Shown: positions 21,003 to 29,483 of the stretch, one piece after another
Position numbering within the stretch: the stretch's first letter is position 1
Layout of the letters: each line of letters starts with the position of its first letter
Assembly (NCBI RefSeq): GCF_014655955.1
Contig: NZ_BNBO01000012.1
Coordinates: forward strand, 111,787-175,786
Length of the DNA stretch: 64,000 nt
Direction: 5' to 3'
Origin: Kitasatospora indigofera
GTDB lineage: Bacteria > Actinomycetota > Actinomycetes > Streptomycetales > Streptomycetaceae
The notes under the pieces: generated by a model
What the model was told of the DNA's origin: nothing
Seen by the model: only the letters and a program-made list of their open reading frames with translations
The model's database searches: none
Program-made: the position numbers and the translations under genes

Positions 21003-21848
21003 TCAGGCCAGGAACCGCGCGGTGACCGACACGAACCGGTCGGCGTCGTCCAGCCACGGGTAGTGGCCAGCGCCCGACTGCACGACGAACTCGGCGCGCG
21101 GGAACAGTGCGGCGAGGCGGGCCACCACCCGCGGGGGCGAGGCCAGGTCGAACTCCCCGGCCAGGACCAGCACGGGCGTGCCGAGCGCGGCGAGCGCCGC
21201 CCGGGTGGCATCCGGGTCGAAGGCCCCCTCCGATCCGAAGACCTCCGCCGCCGCCTCGTTCCACTGCTTCTCCTCGGCCGCCCGGTGGGCCTGCGCCGCC
21301 TCGTCCCACCGGCCGTAGAGGAACGGTGCGACGGTCACCCAGTCGGCGGCCGCGGCGGCGCCGGCGTCGATGGCCTCGAAGGCCGCCGACGCCGCCGGGT
21401 ACCAGGGCTGGTCACTGCGGAGCCGCGCCACCTCGCGCCGGTCGTCAGCGCCGGCCCCCAGGCCGGCGGCGTCGGTGCCGGGCGTGACGAGGACGAGCCG
21501 GCCCACCCGGTGCGGGTACCGCTCCGCGTACCGCACGGCGAGGTTGGCGGCGGCCGAGTGCGCGAGCAGGTCCATCCGGCCCAGGCCGAGGTGGTCGCGC
21601 AGCGCCTCGACGTCCCCGACCAGGCGGTCGCAGCGGTAGGAGGCGGGGTCGTCCGGTGTCGCGGACCGCCCGGCGCCCCGCTGGTCGGCCACGACCAGCC
21701 GCCGGTGCGCGGGGAGGCCGCCGAGGTCGCCGAGGTAGACGGAGTCCCGCATCGGTCCGCCCGGCAGGCAGACCACGGGGGCTCCGGTGCCCTCCCCGAG
21801 GACACGGTAGGCGAGCTGGGTGCCGTCAGGCGCCTTGAGTACAGGCAT
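21003..21848 (-). CDS. alpha/beta hydrolase, proline-iminopeptidase-like
   Basis: The 281-residue protein begins MPVLKAPDGTQLAYRVLGEG and has the oxyanion segment CLPGGPMRDS, ADQRGAGRS, and a nucleophile elbow LLAHSAAANLAV in which the usual GxSxG is AHSAA. GEFD and GAGHYPW supply the acid and His. Elements such as ADQRGAGRS and the cap region resemble proline iminopeptidase relatives. The missing Gly residues flanking the Ser could alter activity, and the substrate is unknown. It ends against the PucR terminator. Confidence 0.85.
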   Translation of the reverse strand: MPVLKAPDGTQLAYRVLGEGTGAPVVCLPGGPMRDSVYLGDLGGLPAHRRLVVADQRGAGRSATPDDPASYRCDRLVGDVEALRDHLGLGRMDLLAHSAAANLAVRYAERYPHRVGRLVLVTPGTDAAGLGAGADDRREVARLRSDQPWYPAASAAFEAIDAGAAAAADWVTVAPFLYGRWDEAAQAHRAAEEKQWNEAAAEVFGSEGAFDPDATRAALAALGTPVLVLAGEFDLASPPRVVARLAALFPRAEFVVQSGAGHYPWLDDADRFVSVTARFLA

Positions 21849-21857
21849 GGTGGTGTT

Positions 21858-21974
21858 CCCCCGTTTTTCCCGTCTTCCCCGTGTTTCCCGTGTTTCCCGC
21901 GTTCCTGGTGACCCGGTGACCCGGTGACCCGGTGTCCGACGTTCCCGCGTTCCCGCGTTCCCGCGTTCCCGGCA
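21858..21974. repeat. short tandem repeats upstream of hydrolase start
   Basis: TTCCCGTG/TTCCCGCG octamers and three GTGACCCG units follow each other directly upstream of the hydrolase gene. They are simple low-complexity repeats that leave little room for a conserved promoter. Confidence 0.65.
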
Positions 21975-22046
21975 GGTGTGCGGTGTCGTCGTGGAGTTGA
22001 AGCGGTGCGGAGCGCCGGACGGCCCGCCCGCCGGGAGCAGCGTCCG

Positions 22047-23033
22047 TCAGCCGCGCAGTGCGGCGGCCTCGGCCTCGGGGGTCAGCCCCAGCACCGGACG
22101 GTCGGGACGCTGCGGCGAGACCCCGCCAAGCTCCCGCAGCCACGCCCAGGTGTCGGCGACGGTCTCGGCCACCGGCCGGCAGCGCAGTCCGTCCGCGAAC
22201 GCCTTGGACGTCTCGACGCCGTACAGGAACTCGTGCAACTCGCCCGGGGGCGCCCAGATCGGCAGCTCGGTCCACGGCGCGATGCCGGCGGCGGCGATCC
22301 GCCCGGGGTCGGTCCAGCGCAGCTCCGCATCCGATCCGGTCGCGGCCACGCAGGACTCCAGCAGCTCGCCCATGGTGGCGTGACCGGGCCTGCTCACCAG
22401 GTTGTACGGGCCGGACAGGCCGCGCACGGCGGCGTCCAGGGCCCAGACCGCCAGGTCCCGCGTGTCGATGTACTGGAGCGGCAGCCCGCGCGGACCGGGG
22501 GCGAGGACCGGGCCGCCCCGGGCGATCCGGTCCAGCCACCAGGTCAGGCGGCCGACGTCCTCGCCCGGGCCGAGGATGAGGCCGGCCCGCAGCAGCAGCG
22601 ACCGGTCCTCGCCGAACGCGCCCGTGACGGCGAGCTCCCCGCCCCGCTTGGCCTGCGGATAGGGCACCTCGCCGTCGTCGGGCGAGCCGTCCAGCAGGAC
22701 GCCGTTCTCGGCAGCACTGTGGTCGACCGGGTCGGCGTACACCGAGGCACTGGAGACGTACACGTACCGGCCGGCCCGCTTCGCGAGCGCGTCCGCCGCG
22801 TCACGGACGGCCGACGGCCGCGCGGACCAGGTGTCGACCACCAGGTCCCACTCGCCGGCACCGAGCGCGGCCAGCCCGTCCGGGGCGGTCCGGTCGCCCT
22901 GGAGGACGGTGGCACCGGACGGCGGGCGGCGGTTGCCGCGATGGAGGAGGGTCACGTCCCAGTCGCGGGACAGGGCCTCGTTGACGATGGCGCGTCCGAC
23001 GAAACCGGATCCACCGAGCATGAGAAGTCGCAT
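22047..23033 (-). CDS. NAD-dependent epimerase/dehydratase (extended SDR)
   Basis: The 328-residue protein opens with the SDR nucleotide motif MRLLMLGGSGFVGRAI. It continues with VYVSSASVYAD and the YPQAKRGGE segment, whose Tyr and Lys are the SDR catalytic pair. The length and the C-terminal binding part (PLQYIDTRDLAVWAL) fit atypical extended SDRs that act on nucleotide sugars or as reductases. The ATG at 23033 begins the Rossmann strand directly. There is no ribosome site; GACAGT seven bases upstream on the minus strand could make it leaderless. Confidence 0.86.
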   Translation of the reverse strand: MRLLMLGGSGFVGRAIVNEALSRDWDVTLLHRGNRRPPSGATVLQGDRTAPDGLAALGAGEWDLVVDTWSARPSAVRDAADALAKRAGRYVYVSSASVYADPVDHSAAENGVLLDGSPDDGEVPYPQAKRGGELAVTGAFGEDRSLLLRAGLILGPGEDVGRLTWWLDRIARGGPVLAPGPRGLPLQYIDTRDLAVWALDAAVRGLSGPYNLVSRPGHATMGELLESCVAATGSDAELRWTDPGRIAAAGIAPWTELPIWAPPGELHEFLYGVETSKAFADGLRCRPVAETVADTWAWLRELGGVSPQRPDRPVLGLTPEAEAAALRG

Positions 23034-23707
23034 GCCGACCACTGTCCACACCGTTCTGCCGATCGGTCCACCCCCATCCGCCATCAGCGGAATCGCCGTC
23101 AGCTGAATCCGAACCGGCCGCCTCCGACCGGGCGTTCCGCCCGACCGGTTGTCGGGAGTCTCCGCCGCGGGAAATCCCGGACCACCGTCCGCCGGCCGTC
23201 GCGGCAGACCTGTTCCTTAAGTCACCGACAGCAGCTGACACTTCGTCGAAGGCCGATCACGCAGCTCCGGGCAGCGCCGAAGGACGTACAACTCCGAACA
23301 TCTCCTTCGGCTCTGCACGCAGCCAGGGGCCCACTTCTCCCGGAGCCCACCCGAACAGGGCAGGGCCCGCCAAACGATGGCGTCGCCAGGGACCTAAAAC
23401 TGGTGTCCCCAGATGGTTTTTTGACTGCTCATCAGTTCATGGCGCGACCGTCAACGCAGTGCACGTTGACGTCGCCACACCTTGCCGCACGCCGAAGCGC
23501 GCTCCTCAGCCCGGCGAACAGGGTGCCGTCGACCCAGGCCAGGGCAACGGGCCTGGTCCAGGTTCCGGCCGGGTCGGCTGCTCTCGCCCGTTCGGCTGGT
23601 GCTGATGCCCGGGCGTCGTCCCTCCCGGGTGCTCGGCGCGTGTGGCGACGGCCTGGGCCTTGGCCGAGGATGGAGCCGTGTCGTGCGTACCGTCGAGACC
23701 GGAGGTC
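23034..23707. other. 674-bp stretch without a supportable gene
   Basis: Its GC content is visibly lower than its surroundings around 23205-23420, including a TTTTTTGACTGC run near 23416. Frames are broken. It may be decayed foreign DNA, but I see no recognisable motif. Confidence 0.4.
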
Positions 23708-24202
23708 ATGACGGCGACCCTGACGGTGTGGCGCTTCCCCACCGCGACCGGTGCCGACGAAGCCCTCGAAACCCTGAAGAGGCTCCAGCGCCAGGAAGTG
23801 ATCAAGGTCGAGGACGGCGCCGTCGTCAGCTGGCCGGCGGGCGCCCGCAAGCCGCGGACCCGCCACCTGAGCGACATGACCGGCATGGGCGCCCTCGGCG
23901 GGGTGTTCTGGGGCTTCCTGCTCGGCGCGATCTTCTTCGTGCCCGTTCTCGGCATGGCGGCGGGCGCCGCCTCGGGAGCCCTGGGCGGGCACCTCGCCAA
24001 CCTCGGCATCGACGATTCCTTCGTCCAGCAGGTGCGGGAGAAGGTCACCCCCGGCAGCTCCGCCGTTCTCGTGCTCACCACGGACGCCGTCCTGGACCGG
24101 ATCCGTCCCGAGTTCGAGGGCCGGCACGCCGAACTCATCCGGACCAGCCTCTCGACGGAGGAGGAGGCCCGCCTGCGCGAGGCCTTCACCGAGGGCCGGT
24201 AG
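23708..24202 (+). CDS. DUF1269-family membrane-associated protein
   Basis: The 164-residue protein starts MTATLTVWRFPTATGADEAL and has a glycine-rich hydrophobic hairpin (MGALGGVFWGFLLGAIFFVP and the following segment, about 57-100). A C-terminal alpha/beta part (SSAVLVLTTDAVLDRIRPEF) follows. This is the DUF1269/TIGR00341-like layout of small membrane proteins of unknown function often induced by stress. GGAGG is only two bases before the ATG, which is tight. An upstream in-frame ATG at 23642 lacks homology to the family start. Confidence 0.8.
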   Translation: MTATLTVWRFPTATGADEALETLKRLQRQEVIKVEDGAVVSWPAGARKPRTRHLSDMTGMGALGGVFWGFLLGAIFFVPVLGMAAGAASGALGGHLANLGIDDSFVQQVREKVTPGSSAVLVLTTDAVLDRIRPEFEGRHAELIRTSLSTEEEARLREAFTEGR

Positions 24203-24247
24203 GGCCGGTAGAGCCGGTAGAGCCGGTAGAGCCGGTAGAGCCGGTGA
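24194..24247 (+). repeat. 9-bp tandem repeat containing a stop codon
   Basis: The unit (G/A)GCCGGTAG is repeated six times from 24194. The DUF1269 stop codon TAG is the last three bases of the first unit, so repeat expansion or contraction would leave the C-terminus nearly unchanged. Confidence 0.8.
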
Positions 24248-24329
24248 GGGCAGTACGGATCGGAGGGCCCGCCGTCCGGGCGTCCCCGGCCGGCGGGCCC
24301 CCCGGGCCGGCCGGCCGGGAACGCCACGC

Positions 24330-25181
24330 TCAGCCGGTGGCCACCCGTACCTGCGCGTGCTCCGCCCAGTCCACGATCTGGATCGCCGCCCCGGCCGCCT
24401 CCTTGCCCAGGCAGCGGGTGTGGTGGCGGCGCGCGATGCCGTCCAGGTCGAGGTGGCGGCCGAAGGCCGGGTGACCGGCCAGCCGGCCGGCGTACGCCCA
24501 CACCCTGGAGTGCCCGGCGATGCCCTGCACGGCGGCGGCGTCCAGGTGCCAGCGGTGCACGGTGTCCAGCCGGACCAGGGTCACCCAGAGTTCCACGTCC
24601 GCGAGGGTCAGGTCCTCGCCCAGCAGGTACGGCCCGGCCTCCAGCCGGCGCTCGACGGTGGCCAGCCCGTCCAGCAGGACGCCCAGCGCACTCGCCCGCT
24701 CGTCCGGGGTGGCGTCGGACCGGCCCGCGCGCTGGGCCGGGGCGTTGATGCTCAGCTCGCACAACTGCCTGACCGCCGCGATCGCCGCCTCGGCACCGCA
24801 CGGGTGGAGGTCGGGGCCGGGGAACCGCCGGGCCAGGTCGGTGAGGATCTCGGCCGGGTCGGTGCTGACGATCCGTCCGCTCCAGTCGTCGCTGAGCACC
24901 GGTGCCGCGGCCGGCCGGTGCTGGTGCGAGGTGGCCTCGTACAGCGGACGGAGCGCCAGGTAACCGTCGTCGCCCGCGTCCGGCAGGGCCGGCAGCAGCG
25001 TGACCGGCAGGGTGTCCTCAAGGCCGAGCAGGCTGTGGGTGACGGCGATCTGCAGACAGTGCGGACAGGAGAGGGAAAGGTGGAGCCGGTAGCGGTGCGC
25101 TACGGGGTAGTAGCCGCTGCGGGCGTCGTGGCCGATGCGGCCGCGGAGGGAGGGCGCGGCGAAGGGGGACGGGGCGGACAT
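24330..25181 (-). CDS. glutathionyl-hydroquinone-reductase-like GST family protein
   Basis: The 283-residue protein has a thioredoxin-fold start (YRLHLSLSCPHCLQIAVTHSLLGLED) and a GST C-terminal helical domain (LGVLLDGLATVERRLEAGPYLLGEDLTLADVELW). These are features of Xi-class GSTs/glutathionyl-hydroquinone reductases, normally about 320 residues with a CPWA site. Here the active-site motif is SCPHC. Actinomycetes use mycothiol, so the thiol partner is uncertain. ATG 25181 has GGGAG four bases upstream. A small Cys-containing leader peptide precedes it, pointing to sulfur-responsive control. Confidence 0.75.
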   Translation of the reverse strand: MSAPSPFAAPSLRGRIGHDARSGYYPVAHRYRLHLSLSCPHCLQIAVTHSLLGLEDTLPVTLLPALPDAGDDGYLALRPLYEATSHQHRPAAAPVLSDDWSGRIVSTDPAEILTDLARRFPGPDLHPCGAEAAIAAVRQLCELSINAPAQRAGRSDATPDERASALGVLLDGLATVERRLEAGPYLLGEDLTLADVELWVTLVRLDTVHRWHLDAAAVQGIAGHSRVWAYAGRLAGHPAFGRHLDLDGIARRHHTRCLGKEAAGAAIQIVDWAEHAQVRVATG

Positions 25182-25206
25182 GGGTCTCCCAGGAGTCGGC
25201 GGCACG

Positions 25207-25230
25207 CGGACGCGCGTACCGCGAAATGAG
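25207..25230 (-). promoter_or_regulatory. hairpin ahead of GST-like gene, possible attenuator element
   Basis: On the minus strand GGTACGCG and CGCGTGCC can pair (one G-U pair) around four bases, about 25-45 bases before the gene start and after the leader ORF. It could mask the ribosome site depending on leader translation. Confidence 0.3.
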
Positions 25231-25290
25231 GGTGGGGGGGAGAAGGGCGCAGCTCAGGACATGCGACTGCCCGCTGTGGGACCAGGGGTA

Positions 25291-25386
25291 TCAGACGAGA
25301 ACGGCTGCCGGGCCGTGGGGGGCGGACACCCCTGCCATGCTGCTGCACACCCGCTGCAGGTCGATGTGTCGACGGCACGTCAGCAT
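25291..25386 (-). CDS. cysteine-type leader peptide (RRHxDLQR family)
   Basis: A 31-residue ORF begins MLTCRRHIDLQRVCSSMAGV. The RRHxDLQRV..S signature is shared by short actinobacterial leader peptides found ahead of sulfur-metabolism genes, often annotated only as putative leader peptide. The two Cys codons on either side of it would let ribosome stalling report cysteine supply. It ends 109 bases before the GST-like gene on the same strand, and the LLM gene upstream has its own terminator, so it belongs to the GST transcript. A GTG at 25413 in the same frame is an alternative start. Confidence 0.65.
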   Translation of the reverse strand: MLTCRRHIDLQRVCSSMAGVSAPHGPAAVLV

Positions 25387-25695
25387 CGGGAGCAACCGGA
25401 CAGCGTGAGCCACACCATCGATGACCGGCTCCGCACGCCTCACGGCTCTCCCGCCTACGTTCGACGATTCCTGCTTCGGAGTTTCGACCCGCATCCACGC
25501 CACGTCAAGGGTCTCGCCCAGGGAGACCGAAGCGTCCCGCATGGTGGGACGGGCGACCGGCCCCGGTCCGCCCGTGGGGGCGCCGGCGGCGATGGCAGGA
25601 CGGGGTTCCGAAGGCGGGAAGGAAGGTTGACGGAGTGTCCGTGATCCCGAGCGGTCTGCCGGGCACCGGTCCGTGGTGCCGGGCCGGGACGAACG

Positions 25696-25731
25696 TCAGG
25701 GGCGCCCCGGACACCGCCGGGGCGCCCCTGA
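25696..25731 (-). terminator. terminator of LLM oxidoreductase
   Basis: A 15-bp perfect stem (25696-25710 with 25717-25731) and six-base loop lie 18 bases beyond the LLM stop codon, separating it from the leader peptide and GST-like gene. Confidence 0.75.
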
Positions 25732-25748
25732 CCGTGGAGGGCGGCGCC

Positions 25749-26840
25749 TCAGAGCGCCGGCTGCCACCCGAGCGCGGGCCCGAGACCGGTGGCGATGTCG
25801 GTCAGGATCTGCACGTAGTCCTCGTGGTCGAAGGAGAACGGCAGTGCGAAGACGACCTCGTCGACCTCCCGGAACCCGGCGTGCGCGTAGAGCTGTTCGG
25901 CGATCTCGGCGGACGTCCCGATCAGGTCCGGCGCGAACATCGTCCGGGCCGGCCCCTGCGGGGCGGCGGTGCGCGCGGTCCGGCTGCGCACGTACTCCTG
26001 GTACTTGGCCCGCTGCTGCGCCGAGGCGCCGTCGGTGGGGATGACCACCAGGCCCTGGGAGACCCGGGCGCGCGCACCCTCGGGGTGGCGGGCCCGGAAG
26101 GCGGCGATCTGCGAGCGCTGGGTCTCGGCGAAGTCCTCCGACTCCTCCGCCCGCAGCACGTTGCTGGTCAGCAGGCTCAGGCCCTGCTCACCCGCCCACC
26201 GGGCCGAGCGCAGGCTGCCGCCGCCGTACCAGACGCGGTCCGCCAGGCCGGGCGCGATCGGCTGGACCCGGTCGGAGAACACCTCGATGCCCTCGACCCC
26301 GCTGAAGTCGGTGGCCGGCTTGCCGCGGACGAAGTCCAGCAGTCGCCGCACCCGCTCGTAGCCGAAGTCCTCGGCCTCGGCGGTGTCGGGGTAGAGCGCG
26401 GAGGCGATCCGGTCGTACTGCCCGGGGCGTCCGACGCTGATGCCGGGATTGAGCCTGCCGCCGGAGAGCAGGTCGACGGTCGCCAGGTCCTCGGCCAGCC
26501 GCAGCGGGTTCTCCCACCCCAGCGGGATGACCGCGGTGCCCAGCTGGATGCGGCTGGTGCGCTGGGTGGCCGCCGCCAGTACCGCGACGGGCGAGGAGAT
26601 CCCGTACTGCAGGTGCCGGTGGCGCACCCAGGCACTGTCGAACCCCAGCTGCTCGCCGAGTTCGATGATCCGGAGCGTCGACTCGTGACCCTGGCCGGGG
26701 TCGGCCGGGTCGAACAGCCCGATGGTCAGGAATCCCAGCCTCCGAAGGGGCTGCGAGGGCGCCGGCACCGGTTCCTCCGTCCTCCGCGGCAGGCCCCGCA
26801 CCGGGCGACGCGGTTCGACCTGCACGGTTTCGATGGGCAT
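25749..26840 (-). CDS. LLM-class flavin-dependent oxidoreductase
   Basis: The 363-residue protein is a luciferase-like monooxygenase: LRRLGFLTIGLFDPADPGQG start, WVRHRHLQYGISSPVAVLAAA, GTAVIPLGWENPLRLAEDLATVDLLSGGRLNPGISVG, and WYGGGSLRSARWAGEQGLSL for flavin binding. Such enzymes use FMNH2 or F420H2 to oxidise or reduce small molecules. ATG 26840 is my choice; a GTG at 26876 would add twelve residues. The first 35 residues are basic and unlike the family. The adjacent Cys-type leader suggests the neighbourhood may be sulfur-linked, but this gene is terminated before it. Confidence 0.85.
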   Translation of the reverse strand: MPIETVQVEPRRPVRGLPRRTEEPVPAPSQPLRRLGFLTIGLFDPADPGQGHESTLRIIELGEQLGFDSAWVRHRHLQYGISSPVAVLAAATQRTSRIQLGTAVIPLGWENPLRLAEDLATVDLLSGGRLNPGISVGRPGQYDRIASALYPDTAEAEDFGYERVRRLLDFVRGKPATDFSGVEGIEVFSDRVQPIAPGLADRVWYGGGSLRSARWAGEQGLSLLTSNVLRAEESEDFAETQRSQIAAFRARHPEGARARVSQGLVVIPTDGASAQQRAKYQEYVRSRTARTAAPQGPARTMFAPDLIGTSAEIAEQLYAHAGFREVDEVVFALPFSFDHEDYVQILTDIATGLGPALGWQPAL

Positions 26841-26979
26841 GGTCCGGATGCGGATCACCGGACGTCCGCCCCACACTCACACACCGATCAGCGGCACTCA
26901 AGCGCTTCACCGAATCGCCATCCGGGGCAACACTCCTGTCACGTCCCCGGCTTCGGGGTGCGCCCCCGGTCCCGCAGGG

Positions 26980-27045
26980 GCGTCCCCCGGCGTCCCCGGG
27001 CGTCCCCCCGGCGTCCCCGGGCGTCCCCCCGGCGTCCCCGGGCGT
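26980..27045. repeat. 21-bp tandem repeat between LLM and FAD monooxygenase genes
   Basis: About three copies of a unit built from CGTCCCCCC and GGCGTCCCCGGG run from 26980 to 27042 with a partial fourth. They sit just after the FAD monooxygenase stop on the minus strand; no function is visible. Confidence 0.7.
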
Positions 27046-27053
27046 TCCCCGGC

Positions 27054-28256
27054 TCAGGCCGCCGTCGGGGGCCGCTGCCCGGGCAGCCGGAAGCCGTTGA
27101 AGAGGTCGTCCATGCCACGCAGCGCCAGGCGGGCGGGGGTGGCACGGAGCACCAGGTCGCGGGCCGCCACCGCGAGCGGGTTGCGGAGGGCTCCCAGGCG
27201 GCCGGCCCGGCGGGCGCGGACGCGGACGGCGTCGGTGCGGTCCCGGCGGGCGGCGGTGTAGCCGGCCAGGACCGCCGGGACGCCGTCCCGGCCCTCGCCG
27301 GAGTCCCCCGCGGGCAGCAGGTGGGCGAGGATCACCGCGTCCTCGATGGCCTGGCAGCCGCCCTGGCCGAGGTTGGGTGCCATGGCGTGGGCGGCGTCGC
27401 CGAGCCAGGCGATCCGGCCGTGGTGCAGGCGCGGGAGCGGGGCGGCCAGATCGTAGAGGTCGTTCTGCAGGACGTCGGCGGGTTCGAGGCGGCCGACCCG
27501 GTCCAGCAGGGCCGGGATCGGGTCGTGCCAGGAGCCGAAGCGCCGGCGGAGTTCGGCTCGGGGGTCCGCCGACCGTGTCCCGGCCGGGGCCGTGGTGGTG
27601 GCGTAGAGGTAGAACCGGCCGTCTGAGAGCGGGGTCACGCCGAAGCGCTCGCCCCGCCCCCAGGTCTCGCTCATGGCCGGGATCCGGAGGTCCGGGGCGT
27701 CCACGACGGCTCGCCAGGCGGTCTCGCCGATGTAGTGCAGGCCGGGGTGGTCGGGGAAGTACGCGCGGCGCAGCGGGCTGTGGATGCCGTCGGCGGCGAC
27801 GACCAGATCGGCGGGAAGGTCCGGGCCGGCGGCCGTACGGACGGTCGGGCGGTCCGCCGCGTCGTCGACGGCGGTCACGGCGGTGCCGTGGCGGAGCGCG
27901 TCCGGGGGCAGGGCGGCGGCCAGGGCGGCGGCGAGGGCCGGGCGCGGGACGGCGATCGGAGCCGTCCCGTAGCGGGCCGCCATGTCGGCGGTGCCGGCCC
28001 GGGTGAGCCAGCGGCCGTCGGAGCGGCGCACGCCCATGGTCACGGGTACGCGGCCGCCGGCGGTGCGGGCGACGTCGATGCCGACGGCCGCGAGGGCGCG
28101 CAGGGCGTTGGGGGCGAGGCCGATGCCGGCACCGGTGGCGGGGGGTTCGGGGGCGCGTTCGCAGACGGTGACGCGCCAGCCGCGGCGGCGCAGTGCGACG
28201 GCGGCCGTGAGGCCGCCGATACCGGCCCCGACGACCACAGCGTGACGTTCCGGCAT
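27054..28256 (-). CDS. FAD-dependent monooxygenase (group A)
   Basis: The 400-residue protein has the FAD Rossmann motif VVVGAGIGGLTAAVAL at the start, the DG motif LVVAADGIHSPLR in the middle and GDAAHAMAPNLGQGGCQAIED for the second FAD contact. These are the three hallmarks of salicylate-hydroxylase-like aromatic monooxygenases. ATG 28256 has GGAGAGG seven bases upstream. The C-terminus is extended by a helical part as in the zeaxanthin epoxidase-like subgroup. The substrate is unknown. It follows the GlxA-type regulator gene on the same strand with a 250-base gap. Confidence 0.88.
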   Translation of the reverse strand: MPERHAVVVGAGIGGLTAAVALRRRGWRVTVCERAPEPPATGAGIGLAPNALRALAAVGIDVARTAGGRVPVTMGVRRSDGRWLTRAGTADMAARYGTAPIAVPRPALAAALAAALPPDALRHGTAVTAVDDAADRPTVRTAAGPDLPADLVVAADGIHSPLRRAYFPDHPGLHYIGETAWRAVVDAPDLRIPAMSETWGRGERFGVTPLSDGRFYLYATTTAPAGTRSADPRAELRRRFGSWHDPIPALLDRVGRLEPADVLQNDLYDLAAPLPRLHHGRIAWLGDAAHAMAPNLGQGGCQAIEDAVILAHLLPAGDSGEGRDGVPAVLAGYTAARRDRTDAVRVRARRAGRLGALRNPLAVAARDLVLRATPARLALRGMDDLFNGFRLPGQRPPTAA

Positions 28257-28507
28257 GGCACACCTCTCCGTTCGGTCCAGGCACTCTACGCCCGCTCGGG
28301 TGCGCCGGGCCGGGCGGCCGCACCGGTGCCGCGTTGACGAACGCGGCCGTTCCCCGGGCCCGTTGGCCCGGTCCGCAGCCGAACGGCCGCTCCTCGCAGC
28401 CGACTTCGGGTGGCCCGTCGGTGCCTGCGGGCCGGGCGGTGCCCGGTTCGACCGCGGTGGGCGGGGCGGGGGCGGAGTCGGGGGGCGGGGATCAGGGCCG
28501 GCGGGGG

Positions 28508-29473
28508 TCAGCCGGACCGTACGGTCCGGCTGAAGGCGCTGCGGTAGGCCCTCGGCGGGACGCCGCGGCGCCGGACGAACTGCTCGCGCAGCACCGCCGC
28601 ACTGCCGTAGCCGACCCGGCGGGCCACCTCCTCGATCGGCAGATCGGTGGTCTCCAGCAGTTCCTCGGCGCGGCTGAGGCGCTGGTTCAGCAGCCAGGCG
28701 TGCGGGGTGCTGCCGGTGGCCGCGGTGAAGCGCCGGGCGAAGGAACGCCGGCTCATCAACGCGCGCCCGGCGAGTTCGGCCACCGGCAGCGGGCGGTCGA
28801 GGTGCTCGCGCGCCCACGCCAGGACGTCGGCGAGCCGTTCGTCCTGGCAGTCCTCGGCGACCGGCGCCACCAGGTACTGGGCCTGCCCGCCGTCCCGGTG
28901 CGGCGGCAGCACCAGATCGCGGGCGATCGCGTTGGCGACCGCCGCGCCGAACTCGCGTCGCAGCAGGTGGAGGCAGAGGTCGAAGCCGGCCGCGGCCCCG
29001 GCGCCGGTGACGATGTCGCCCTCGTCGACGTAGAGGGCCTCCGCCTGGACCGTGACGTCCGGGTGGCGGCCGGCCAGCAGTTCGGCGAACCGCCAGTGGG
29101 TCGTCGCCCGGCGGCCGGCCAGCAGTCCGGTCCGGGCCAGCGCGAAGACGCCGACGCAGTGCGCGCCCAGCACGGCACCGCGCGCGTGAGCGGTCGTCAG
29201 GGCGTCCAGCACCGGCCCGGGCACGGGGTCGCGGAAGCCCGCCCACGGCAGGACGAGCACCAGGTCGGCCTCGGCCAGCCGCTCCGGGCCGTGCTCGACG
29301 GCGACGGGGACGCCGACGTCGGTGGGGACCGGCCCCGGGCGGTCGCCGCACAGCGTGAACTCGAAACGCGGCAGGTCACCGCCTCGCCGGGCGAACACCT
29401 CGGCGACCACGCCGACGGCGAGCATGCCCACCCCGGGCGGGGCGTAGGCGGCGACGGTGGCGAACTTCGGCAT
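28508..29473 (-). CDS. GlxA-type AraC regulator with DJ-1/PfpI domain
   Basis: The 321-residue protein has an N-terminal DJ-1/PfpI fold (VLVLPWAGF, then GAHCVGVFALARTGLLAGRRATTHW, with the nucleophile-elbow Cys) and a C-terminal AraC double helix-turn-helix (MSRRSFARRFTAATGSTPHAWL ... IEEVARRVGYGSAAVLREQFVRRRGVPPRAYR). It is divergent from a metallo-hydrolase, with TGGCA-containing repeats in the shared 82-bp promoter region. The start lacks a ribosome site; CAAACT six bases upstream suggests a leaderless mRNA. Confidence 0.9.
   Translation of the reverse strand: MPKFATVAAYAPPGVGMLAVGVVAEVFARRGGDLPRFEFTLCGDRPGPVPTDVGVPVAVEHGPERLAEADLVLVLPWAGFRDPVPGPVLDALTTAHARGAVLGAHCVGVFALARTGLLAGRRATTHWRFAELLAGRHPDVTVQAEALYVDEGDIVTGAGAAAGFDLCLHLLRREFGAAVANAIARDLVLPPHRDGGQAQYLVAPVAEDCQDERLADVLAWAREHLDRPLPVAELAGRALMSRRSFARRFTAATGSTPHAWLLNQRLSRAEELLETTDLPIEEVARRVGYGSAAVLREQFVRRRGVPPRAYRSAFSRTVRSG
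28509..28532. repeat. 24-bp perfect palindrome overlapping a stop codon
   Basis: CAGCCGGACCGT followed directly by its reverse complement overlaps the last eight codons and stop of the GlxA-type gene. It may be the terminator, encoded within the coding end, or a protein-binding site. Confidence 0.6.
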
Positions 29474-29483
29474 CCCCGGAGTT

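Noticed and set aside
24194..24247. 9-bp repeat as a CRISPR array
   Set aside because: There are no spacers; units are contiguous and far too short.
25635..27626. 663-codon plus-strand frame over LLM and FAD monooxygenase genes
   Set aside because: It crosses two well-supported genes in antisense and has shadow-type composition.
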